A stretch of 64,000 nt of DNA from Bin5 sp034422415. Lineage in GTDB: Bacteria; Chloroflexota; Anaerolineae; Caldilineales; Caldilineaceae. The stretch spans positions 5,022,001 to 5,086,000 of the forward strand of contig OZ241871.1 of the NCBI GenBank assembly GCA_965202955.1, written 5' to 3'. Both the position numbers and the translations under genes were made by a program. The notes beneath the pieces are model-generated. The model had not been told where the DNA came from. It ran no database searches and saw only the letters and a list, made by a program, of their open reading frames with translations. Below are positions 33,948-42,039 of this stretch, piece after piece (the first letter of the stretch is position 1; each line of letters starts with the position of its first letter).

Positions 33948-35115
33948 CTACGCCCCAATCACTTCCCCCACCTCGAACAGATACATCTGGCGCCCGTTCC
34001 CGCGGTGCGCCGAATCGATCACGATCTTGCTGCCGTCCGGGCTGGAGCGCGGGTGCAGGTCGCAGCGCAGGGTATCCGCGTAGGCCGGCGGCGCATGGAA
34101 CCGGCCCAGGTCGACCCGTCGGTCGCTTGGCACATGGTAGAGGTAGAGGTCTTGCAACCGTTCGTCGCCCTGCGGGTAGGTGTCGTTCAGGACCCAGCTG
34201 TTGTCGGACAGGTAGGTGCAGTGCCCGTTGAGCGGCACCCGCTCTTTGCCCACAACCTGGTCCGGCCCGCAGGAGCCGTCCGCGGCGTTCGGGAACAGGT
34301 AGAAGGCGTCGCCGTACGACGGCCGCCTCGACCATGCCAGGATCTGCGCGTCGTCGCGCCAGATCAGATGGGAGGTGGAGCCGGAATGGTCGACAACCGT
34401 TAGCTCCGAGCCGTCGGCCCGCGCGGTGAGCATACGCGTGTGAAAGCCGCCCGTGCCAAAGCGCCAGCGATGCAGAAAGAGAAAGTGGCTGCCACTGGGA
34501 TTGAAAATGAGGACGTTGAAGTAATGCTTCGCCGCGCTGATGTCGCCGTGCGGGTAGGGGACCGCCGCCACCTCGGCCAGGCTGACGATCAACTCGCGCG
34601 TGCCGGTGCGCAGGTCGACCGCATGAATGCCCGTTTCCCGGGGCGCCAGGTCATCGTGCCATGGATCCCGAATTCCCATTTAGCCGTAACCGGGCCGCAT
34701 ATCTTCCAGGCGGTGACAGTCGATCGTCAGCGCGCTGACGCCATCGGGGCTGAGCGTGAAGACCGGATGCGGCAGCGTACGCCGCTGACCCGTCACGACG
34801 TTCAGGATATGGCTGACAAAACTGCCGGCCGCCCTGTCGTTCCAGATGACCTCAACAGTTCGAACGCGGCAGCCATTGCAGCATACAGCCCGCCTGCCAG
34901 CCCCACGCGCGGCTCTCGCCCAGATCGAGCCAGCGGTCGCCGTCGCATAGGTCGACCATCCCGACGCGGACTTGGTCCTCCGGTGCCGGCGGTCTGTGCT
35001 CAAAGTCGACTTCCATGCCCAACGCTTAGCGGGCGGATGGATCAAACTGGAGTTTGTCATAGTAGCCGAACCAGTGATGCTTCGGCCCGGCGGTTATCGG
35101 TCGCGAATCTATCAT
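33948..35115 (-). pseudogene. Broken paralogue of the oligogalacturonate-lyase-like protein
   Basis: Begins like the intact copy (ITAGPKHHWFGYYDKLQFDP) at ATG 35115. An in-frame TAA at 35026-35028 stands where the intact protein has Tyr (GRYVLAME). A frameshift near 34860 lies between MLQWLP and EVIWNDR, and a second TAA at 34680-34682 again replaces Tyr (PGYGY). The remainder from 34679 to 33948 is open and conserved (SHFLFLHRWRFGTGGFHTRM and GNGRQMYLFEVGEVI). Two nonsense codons plus a frameshift argue for real decay. Confidence 0.87.
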
Positions 35116-35194
35116 AGGGTTTTTCTCGAGATTTGACACGACTTCCGCGAACGCCGCCTATCATGCCGCGCAGCGCGGGTTCTCCTTTTGCAAT

Positions 35195-35872
35195 CTACTC
35201 CCATCGCTCCTCGCGTTTCGGCCTGACCGTGTCCGGCGGTCCGTCCGGCGCTTCTACCCACTCAACGTCGAAGGCGCCCCGGTAGTCGAAGAGCGGCCCC
35301 CAAGTACTGTTCGTAGCATTCACCTCGATTCCGCAACGTCCGCTCTCATCATAAAACCATTCACACACGTCGGCCACGCCTGGAAAGAATAGCGGAAAAC
35401 GGAACGCCAGGACTCTCTCGTAGAAGCGCTGCGCCCCGGAGCGCAGCCGCAGGCCGCCGTTGTCGGCGACCGAAAGTTCCAGGTCCACGGCCCAGGTGCT
35501 GGCGCGTGCCGAGATAGTCGACGATTCGTTGCCGCTGTTCGCTGTAGATCATGTAGGCGTCAAACCGCTGCCGCCGCCCCGTGCTGAACGTGCGCAGCCA
35601 GGTTACCGTTTCCCGTCCGTATGAATCGCGATGGGCCCAGTTTTCGATCGTGAAAGGGATGTTTTCTGACCCCTTTCCGGAAACATGATGTTTCGCCACG
35701 TGCCGACATAGAGAAATGGCAGCGTGTAGAACCGCCCATGCCAGACATTTTCCATCGTTCTCCTGCCGATGGCGGAGCGGCCATCGGCGCTCGTAAACCC
35801 AAATCGCTCCTGGATACCGGGTTGCAGTCGATCGAACTCCGAACCGAGCGCGCGCAGGTAGATCGAAGTCAC
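35195..35872 (-). pseudogene. DUF4166 domain protein, two frameshifts
   Basis: The GTG at 35872, behind GGAGAA, opens a frame reading TSIYLRALGSEFDRLQPGIQ and HGRFYTLPFLYVGTWRNIMF, the DUF4166 opening. It continues in a second frame with NIPFTIENWAHRDSYGRETV and MIYSEQRQRIVDYLG, then in a third with VDLELSVADNGGLRLRSG, LFFPGVADVCEWFYDE and FGAFDVEW-like FDYRGAFDVEWVE to the stop at 35195. Frame changes are near 35680 and 35490. Function of the family is unknown; it often sits next to DoxX-like genes, as here. Confidence 0.78.
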
Positions 35873-36779
35873 GAACCGTTCTCCTTTCCATCTCTCATCG
35901 GCGCACGGCGCAAGCAACGGCTCGCCGACGGCAGGGCGCGCAGCGACAGCAGGCCAACCATGGCGATAACCACGATTATGAGATTGAGAAGGAGAGGGCT
36001 GAATGGCCCCGCAGCCAGCTGGGGCGCCGCTGCAAGCGCGACGATCAGAGCAACCGCCATGAGCGCAATGGTCAGCAGCCACGGCCAGCGACGGCGCGCG
36101 TACAACAGAAAGGCGAGGCCAAAAACGACTGCAGCCGCGCCCAGTAACCGCAAGAAGATCGGCGCCATTTGCTCTGGCGCGCTGGAAGCCAAGGTCAGGG
36201 CCATTTTGTCAGGATGCAGACCGGCCAGTTTTGGCACGATCCCCTGCCAGATTCAAGTGAAGGCTATCGTCGCCGAAGCGAGCGCATGGACATGGGCCTG
36301 ACGGGCGGCCTGCCCTGGTTCCAGTCCCCGCTCTTTCCAGAGACGCAAGCGGTCAAGGCTCCACGCCATCGCCCATCCAAGCAGGGGTCGAAAAACCAGC
36401 CCGTCGACCGCCGGCCCGAAAGGCCCCCAACGGACATCGTAATCGTACCCTGTGATGAAGCGGACACCGTCCCCGACCCGCTCGTGCTTCCAGTATCCCA
36501 ACCCTGCCCGGATCAGCAAAAAGGGGACATCGTAGCCGAACTTGAACGCCGACACGCGCGTGTCTGGGTCGACTTGCTCACCCACCGTCTCGCCCCAACC
36601 CTCAATCTCCTTGACGAACCCAATGCGCGTGGCATAGCGGAACAGCAGGGCGGCGGAGCCGTCAGCCCGTTCCAGATACTCTATCGAAGTGAAGCGCAGG
36701 TCCCAGCGTTCGTGCAGGTCGGGTATCTGCGTCCGCTGCCAAAGGTGCCGCGAATTGAGATTTCGACGTAGATGGACAA
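35869..36779 (-). pseudogene. SRPBCC/DoxX-like membrane protein with frameshift and in-frame TGA
   Basis: A TTG at 36779 starts IYVEISIRGTF. The frame then changes near 36740 to LWQRTQIPDLHERWDLRFTS, an SRPBCC-like opening. This continues to HALASATIAFT and a TGA (36253-36255), after which IWQGIVPKLAGLHPDKMALT, the DoxX-like membrane part, follows in the same frame to 35869. The TGA stands where a Trp (TGG) is expected in the first DoxX helix. The end overlaps the start of the DUF4166 pseudogene by four bases, so the pair was once a coupled operon. The C-terminal fragment from ATG 36237 is open and has three to four helices. Confidence 0.75.
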
Positions 36780-37163
36780 GATCGCTGCCGCCTGAGCGTT
36801 CGAGACCTTGTTGGGGCAGGTAGGTGGTCGGGGGGCGCGGCTTGCGTTCAGCTCGCGGCCCACATGGACCGCCTCGACTGCGCCGCCGGGGATCGCTACC
36901 TTCAGCGGACGAGGCCGCAGTGTACCGCGCCTCAGGTACTGCGTGGAAACGTAGGACCGCGACGGCCGCGAAGCGAGCAGATTTGGTTACCGCCAACAAC
37001 ATCATATCGACGATCAGCGGCAACCAAACTGCCATCCGCCCAAAGTGCGAGCACACCGCACACGGACGGATCCCAATCCCTCTTATCGAAGCGTATCATA
37101 CCCTTGAGCGCGGGACAAGCAACCTTTTTTTGCCCTGCCGGCACAGTGTGCGCTGCCGCCGTA
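36780..37163. other. Gap with no recognised gene
   Basis: Open frames here are shadows without recognisable motifs. The stretch separates the end of the decaying island from the FAH-fold gene. Nothing regulatory is evident. Confidence 0.4.
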
Positions 37164-38003
37164 CTACCAGGAGCGGCCCGAAGGGTCCTGGCACTTGACT
37201 ACCAACGCCGGCCCCAGCTGCTCAATCTCAAGCCGGATCGTGTCCCCGTCCTGGACCGGCTCGAGGCCAAAGTGATGCGTGCCCGTCGAGACGACATCAC
37301 CCGGCTCGAGCGGGAGCACTTTGGTCACCTCAGCCAGCAGCTCCGGGATGTGGCGGTCCATGTCGGCGGTCGTGATGTCGTGTCGCTGCTCTTCATTGAC
37401 CCATAGCCGTACGCCCAGGTCGTTGGCGTTCGGGATCTCGTCGCGCGTCACCAGCAGCGGGCCCATCGGCGCAAACGTATGCCACGACTTACCCAGGAAG
37501 AAGCCGCCGGGCAGCCCCCTGGCCGACACGTCCATGAACTGCGTGTAGCCGAAAACGTGATCCATCGCATCTTCGGCCGCAATGCGGCTGGCCCGCTTGC
37601 CAATAACCAGCGCCAGCTCCGGCTCGAAGTGGAATACGCTCGCCTCGGCATCGGGCAGGACGACCGTCCCGCCGTGGCCGAGCGCCGCGTTGGGCGACTT
37701 GAGAAAGGCATTGAACAGGCCTCTTTCCGGCTTCTGTGGTTCCAGGTAGTTCCCGGCCAGACAGACCAGCTGACCCGGTCTGGGAAGGGGCGGCCGGCAG
37801 CACACGTCCTCCAATGCGATGCCTTGTGCGGAATCGATCGCGTCGCGAATGCGCGGCTCGGTGTTCGCCCAGTCGCCAATAACCATTTCCATCATCTCCT
37901 GGGCCGAGTGATGCCCGCAGCCGGCGACCGCAGCCGACGCATCCAGGACCTGTTGGCCGTCCCAAACACCCAGTTTGTATTCATCGAAAAGCAGAAGTCG
38001 CAT
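37164..38003 (-). CDS. Fumarylacetoacetate hydrolase family protein
   Basis: A 279-aa protein with the FAH C-terminal fold. PRPGQLVCLAGNYLEPQKPE opens the catalytic domain, metal ligands are in the E-x-E of FHFEPELALVIGKRA, and the later DVSARGLPGGFFLGKSWHTF, with PMGPLLVTRDEIPN, and the DVVSTGTHHFGLEPVQDGD turn are typical. Members hydrolyse or isomerise 2-oxo-3-enoate and acylpyruvate compounds using Mg2+ or Mn2+. The ATG at 38003 (MRLLLFDEYKLGVW) is the family start; a longer frame upstream is unconserved. It is divergent from the dehydratase-lyase-aminotransferase-oxidase cluster and probably processes a 2-keto-3-deoxy acid from it. Confidence 0.9.
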   Translation of the reverse strand: MRLLLFDEYKLGVWDGQQVLDASAAVAGCGHHSAQEMMEMVIGDWANTEPRIRDAIDSAQGIALEDVCCRPPLPRPGQLVCLAGNYLEPQKPERGLFNAFLKSPNAALGHGGTVVLPDAEASVFHFEPELALVIGKRASRIAAEDAMDHVFGYTQFMDVSARGLPGGFFLGKSWHTFAPMGPLLVTRDEIPNANDLGVRLWVNEEQRHDITTADMDRHIPELLAEVTKVLPLEPGDVVSTGTHHFGLEPVQDGDTIRLEIEQLGPALVVKCQDPSGRSW

Positions 38004-38367
38004 GGTAGCAGTCCTCAATGTTGTGTGCTGGCTGTCTTGACGGCGCAGATTGGCCCAAATCGGCTGATGGGTCACTGCTTGGCCAGGAGTACAGCGCCAA
38101 GCACCTGGCAGAGCGACCAAGCTATTGCGAAGACTTTAGCGCCGCCCACGATGATGACCATTGTACCAAAGTGAACAAGCGTGGAAAATAACCACGCGTT
38201 GCGCGGAGAGAGATCTCAGGGCTCCCATAGCTGGCAATCGGAGGCAAAACGCAGTACAATTTTGCAACGCTTGCGACGATCCTGCTCTGAAGCCAGGCAG
38301 CGCCAGCTCGTGCCAGGATCTTGATTTTCGCTTTCGAGAATCCACGACCTTACCGCGGAACGTTTCC
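38004..38367. promoter_or_regulatory. Divergent regulatory gap of the sugar-acid cluster
   Basis: This 364-base gap separates the FAH-fold gene from the dehydratase gene. A weak plus-strand promoter may be TGGCAA (38232-38237) with TACAAT (38255-38260) at 17-base spacing, giving a leader of about 100 nt. No clear operator palindrome was found. Confidence 0.35.
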
Positions 38368-39558
38368 ATGAAGATTACTGATCTCAAGTGCGCAATCCTT
38401 GGCGGCAGCCCGGTCGTGCGGATCGCGACCGACGCCGGCATTGAGGGCTACGGCCAGGCCGAACATTTCAAGCCCTATCTGAAGCCGCAGGTGCTCTACT
38501 ACCGCGACTTTATCGTCGGACAGGACCCGACCGACGTCGAGCGGGTGATGTTGCGCATTCGCCGTCTTGGCAGCTTTAAGCCCTGGGGCAGTGCCGTCAG
38601 CGCCATCGAGATGGCGCTCTGGGACATCGCCGGCCAAGCCGCCGGCCTGCCGGTCTACAAGCTGCTGGGCGGCAAAGTGCGCGACAAGGTGCGTGTCTAC
38701 AACGGCGCTATCCGCTTCCCGCTGGCCGGCCAGGAACCGCAGCACTACGCCGAAAACATGGCCCGCATGGCGGAGTTGCCCGAAGGCTTTTCGATCATCA
38801 AGCAGGGGATCGGCTTTCATAGTGCCATGCCCGATGAACTGGAGGGCTACTTCTACGGCGAGCGGCTGGACGCGCATCACCAGACCGAGCGCGGCCTGCT
38901 GACGCCAAAGGGCCTGAAACACACGATAGCCTGTGTGGAGGCGATGCAGGAGGTGCTGGGCGGCGAAATCGGCCTCGCTCTCGATTGCGGACCCGGCTGG
39001 GCCGTCCCCGACGCCCTCCGGCTGGCCAAAGCCCTAGAGGGAATGCCCGTCCTCTGGCTCGAGGACCTGATCACCGGCGACTACACGCCCTACGTGCTCG
39101 CCGAACTGTACCGCGAGGTGACCCGCAACACCTCGACACCAATCCACACCGGCGAGCAGATTTATCTGCGGCAGAACTTCAAGGCACTGTTTGAAATGCA
39201 GGCCGTCAACATTGTCGGACCGGACCCGGCCGACATTGGCGGCATTGCCGAGCTCAAGTGGGTGGCCGAGTACGCTGACCTGCACGGCATTCTGATGGCG
39301 CCGCACGGGACGGGAGACGGGCTGATCGGCCTCGCCGCGCTCGTGCAGGTTTCAGCGGCCCTGCCCCGCAACTACATCGCCTTTGAATATCCGGTGGGAA
39401 GGCCGGACTGGTGGTATGATATTGTCGAAGGTCTGCCGGACCCCATCGTCGAGAACAGCTATATCAGCGTCTGGGACCGGCCCGGCCTCGGCGTGAGCAT
39501 GAACAAGAAGGCCGCTCGCAAGTTCCTGGCGGGGGACGACAAGGACTTTTTCAACTGA
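38368..39558 (+). CDS. Mandelate racemase/muconate lactonizing family dehydratase
   Basis: A 396-aa enolase-superfamily enzyme. An N-terminal capping domain (ITDLKCAILGGSPVVRIATD and EGYGQAEHF) precedes the barrel. Metal ligands can be placed at D216 (ALDCGPGW), E242 (WLEDLI) and E273 (HTGEQ). K155 (IIKQG) and H323 (APHGTGDG) are the likely acid-base pair. This pattern suits sugar-acid dehydratases of the mandelate-racemase branch, which make 2-keto-3-deoxy acids. The ATG at 38368 is the family start. First gene of a four-gene plus-strand cluster; the SelA-like gene follows after 30 bases. The particular acid (for example galactarate- or gluconate-type) cannot be told. Confidence 0.9.
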   Translation: MKITDLKCAILGGSPVVRIATDAGIEGYGQAEHFKPYLKPQVLYYRDFIVGQDPTDVERVMLRIRRLGSFKPWGSAVSAIEMALWDIAGQAAGLPVYKLLGGKVRDKVRVYNGAIRFPLAGQEPQHYAENMARMAELPEGFSIIKQGIGFHSAMPDELEGYFYGERLDAHHQTERGLLTPKGLKHTIACVEAMQEVLGGEIGLALDCGPGWAVPDALRLAKALEGMPVLWLEDLITGDYTPYVLAELYREVTRNTSTPIHTGEQIYLRQNFKALFEMQAVNIVGPDPADIGGIAELKWVAEYADLHGILMAPHGTGDGLIGLAALVQVSAALPRNYIAFEYPVGRPDWWYDIVEGLPDPIVENSYISVWDRPGLGVSMNKKAARKFLAGDDKDFFN

Positions 39559-39588
39559 ACCAAGGACCGAATCAAGGAGTGAAGCGCA

Positions 39589-40716
39589 ATGTCCAGTTCC
39601 GACATCTATGAAACGCTCGGAATCAAACCGATCATCAACGCCGCCGGCCACATGACCATTCTGGGCGGCTCGATGCTTTCGCAGGAGGTGCGGGACGCGA
39701 TGGAGTCGGCCAACACGGCCTATACCCTGATGGAAGACGTCTTCGACGGCGCCAGCATGGCGATTGGCGAAATGCTTGGCACCGGCGGCGGGCTGGTGAC
39801 CTCCGGTTGCTACGCCGCGCTGGTGCAGGGCGCGGCCGCCATTCTGGCCGGCACCGACCCGGAGCGCATCCGCAGCCTGCCCGACACGACCGGCATCAGG
39901 AACGAGTTCCTCATCCAGAAGGCGACCCGCTACCGCTACGACCGCAGTGTGACGACCCCGGGCGGAAAGCTGGTCGAAGTGGGAGACGACGACAGCTGTA
40001 CACCGCAGCAGCTGCGCGAAGCCATCGGCCCGCAGACCGCGGGCCTGCTCTATTTCGCGGCAGGCGAGCGCTTCCCCAATACCGTTTCACTGCCGGACGC
40101 GGTTGACATCGCGCACGCGGCCGGCATCCCGGTCCTTGTTGACGCCGCGGCCGAAATCTACCCGCTTGAGCGCATGCGCCGCGTCGCCACGAGCGGCGCC
40201 GACCTGATCTGCTTCGGCGGCAAGTATCTCGGTTCCGGGAACTCGACCGGTATCCTCTGCGGGAAGGGCGATATGGTCAGCGCCGCCCGGCTCAACGGCT
40301 TCACCGGCTTCGAGACCGGCAACAACAGCGTCGGCCGCGGCTACAAGGTCGACCGCCAGGAGGTTATCGGGACAACGATCGCCCTGCGGCACTGGCTGGA
40401 GGCAGACCACGAGCAGCGTCTCCAGGTCCAGTCCGAGCGCATTGCGCAGATCTCCGCCGGATTGTCCGGTCTCTCCCACGTCAGCGCGGAGAATATGTGG
40501 GAGCAGGATGGCTCCGGCCCCTGGATGCGGCTGCGCGTCCACTGGGATGAGCAGGCCAGCGGTCGGACGGCCGAGCAGGTGGCCGAGGCGCTGGGCGCGG
40601 GCTCGCCTGCCATCTTCTGCCGCGCCGAGGGCGGCGGCATCAACCTTGCCGTCCACACCTTGCGCGAGGGCGAGACTGAAATCTTGCTGCGGCGCCTGAA
40701 GGAGGAGCTGGCGTAG
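39589..40716 (+). CDS. SelA-like PLP-dependent lyase (DgaE-type)
   Basis: A 375-aa fold type I PLP enzyme of the selenocysteine synthase-like family. LGIKPIINAAGHMTILGGSM at the N-terminus is the family signature. D185 (VLVDAAAEIYP) and K212 (ICFGGKYLGSGNSTG) are the predicted PLP contacts. No selenocysteine system is seen nearby and the SelA N-terminal domain is absent. Characterised relatives act as ammonia-lyases or dehydratases on amino sugar acids. GGAG lies nine bases before the ATG. It sits between the dehydratase and the class V aminotransferase, so it probably handles an amino or hydroxy acid in the same path. Confidence 0.87.
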   Translation: MSSSDIYETLGIKPIINAAGHMTILGGSMLSQEVRDAMESANTAYTLMEDVFDGASMAIGEMLGTGGGLVTSGCYAALVQGAAAILAGTDPERIRSLPDTTGIRNEFLIQKATRYRYDRSVTTPGGKLVEVGDDDSCTPQQLREAIGPQTAGLLYFAAGERFPNTVSLPDAVDIAHAAGIPVLVDAAAEIYPLERMRRVATSGADLICFGGKYLGSGNSTGILCGKGDMVSAARLNGFTGFETGNNSVGRGYKVDRQEVIGTTIALRHWLEADHEQRLQVQSERIAQISAGLSGLSHVSAENMWEQDGSGPWMRLRVHWDEQASGRTAEQVAEALGAGSPAIFCRAEGGGINLAVHTLREGETEILLRRLKEELA

Positions 40717-40743
40717 CTGCTCCTTCCCCCGAGGATGCTTACC

Positions 40744-41937
40744 ATGTCTACCTATACAGCAGGACGCCACTTTCTCCAGATACCCGGGCCGACGAACCTG
40801 CCGGAGCGGGTCGCGCGCGCCATGTCCCGTTCCACGATCGACCACCGCGGACCGAAATTTGCCCGCCTGACGCTGTCCATTCTCGAGCGCTTGCAAACAG
40901 TCTTCCAGACGGGCAGCCCTGTGGTCATCTTTCCTTCCTCCGGTTCCGGCGCGTGGGAGGCGTCCCTGGTGAATGCACTGTCGCCGGGGGACCGCGTTCT
41001 GTTCGGCGACAACGGCCAGTTTGCGGCCAACTGGCAGAAGGTGGCCGCCGGCCTCGGACTGACCATCGAGACGCTACCCGGAGACTGGCGCTGCCCGCTC
41101 GACATCGCCGCCCTGGAGAGCCGTCTTGCCGCCGATCGCGGGCGAGACATTCGCGCGGTAGCCATGGTCCACAATGAGACATCGACCGGTGTTGTCAACG
41201 ATGTGGCCGCGGCACGCGCCGCGCTCGACCGCACTGGCCACGACGCGCTCCTCCTCGTCGACGTCGTCTCCTCAATCGGCGCGATCGACTACCTTCACGA
41301 CGAATGGGGGGTCGATGTGACGGTAGCGGGTTCGCAGAAGGGCCTGATGGTCCCTCCCGGCCTCGGGTTCAACGCGCTCAGCGCCAAGGCGCTCGCTGCC
41401 GCCGACTCGGCCAGCCTGCCTCGCTCCTATTGGAACTGGACACCCGTACTGGAGTTCAACAAGAGCGGCTTCTTTCCCTACACTCCGGCGATCAATCTGC
41501 TCTTTGCCCTGGATGAAGCGCTCTCGATGCTGCTCGAGGAGGGGCTGCCTCAAGCCTTCGCACGCCATGCGCGTTTCGGGGAGGCAGCCCGGCGAGCCGT
41601 GCGCGGCTGGGGCCTCGATCTGTTCTGCCAGGACCCGTGCGCCTACTCCGCATCCCTCACCGCCGTGGCCATGCCGGCAGGCTACGACGCCGATGAGCTG
41701 AGGCGGGTCATTCTCGAACGCTTCGATATGTCGCTGGGGACTGGGCTCGGTAAGGTCAAGGGCAAGCTCTTCCGCATCGGTCATCTCGGCGATCTGAATG
41801 AATTGACGCTGGCGGGCACGCTCTGCGGTGTCGAGATGGGGTTGGCGGCCACCGGCGTACCTCACACGAGCGGAGGCGTCAGCTCCGCACTCGAATTCCT
41901 GGCAAACGAGGGGGCGGATGTCCCCGTTTCTCCCTAG
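40744..41937 (+). CDS. Alanine/serine--glyoxylate aminotransferase (class V)
   Basis: A 397-aa class V aminotransferase. HFLQIPGPTNLPERVARAM is the family start, D173 is in LVDVVSSIGA, and K199 is in VAGSQKGLMVPPGLG. This pattern belongs to alanine- or serine-glyoxylate aminotransferases, which convert glyoxylate to glycine. I chose ATG 40744 because GAGG lies nine bases upstream; ATG 40735 is in frame and would add three residues. It directly precedes the 2-hydroxyacid dehydrogenase gene. An enzyme pair that makes glyoxylate from glycolate and then aminates it is a plausible reading. Confidence 0.9.
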   Translation: MSTYTAGRHFLQIPGPTNLPERVARAMSRSTIDHRGPKFARLTLSILERLQTVFQTGSPVVIFPSSGSGAWEASLVNALSPGDRVLFGDNGQFAANWQKVAAGLGLTIETLPGDWRCPLDIAALESRLAADRGRDIRAVAMVHNETSTGVVNDVAAARAALDRTGHDALLLVDVVSSIGAIDYLHDEWGVDVTVAGSQKGLMVPPGLGFNALSAKALAAADSASLPRSYWNWTPVLEFNKSGFFPYTPAINLLFALDEALSMLLEEGLPQAFARHARFGEAARRAVRGWGLDLFCQDPCAYSASLTAVAMPAGYDADELRRVILERFDMSLGTGLGKVKGKLFRIGHLGDLNELTLAGTLCGVEMGLAATGVPHTSGGVSSALEFLANEGADVPVSP

Positions 41938-42039
41938 CGACAGTTCCTCAGTCAGTTCGGCGAGGAGGAAACCATCACAGACGGCAGCGTTGATCTGCGG
42001 AGCCTCGCGCATGAGCTGCGCGCCGCGCTCAGCGGCGAC

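Noticed and set aside
35869..36779. TGA recoded as Trp or selenocysteine in the DoxX-like gene
   Set aside because: TGA is the normal stop of many intact genes here, the same gene also has a frameshift, and no selenocysteine machinery is visible. The SelA-like protein at 39.6 kb is a metabolic paralogue.
36253..37056. Single intact 267-residue gene
   Set aside because: The first third of this frame is not protein-like; the conserved start of the domain lies in another frame, and the end continues past the TGA into a DoxX-like part. It is described as a pseudogene.
39589..40716. Selenocysteine synthase SelA
   Set aside because: It lacks the SelA N-terminal domain, has the metabolic-branch active-site pattern, and sits in a sugar-acid cluster.
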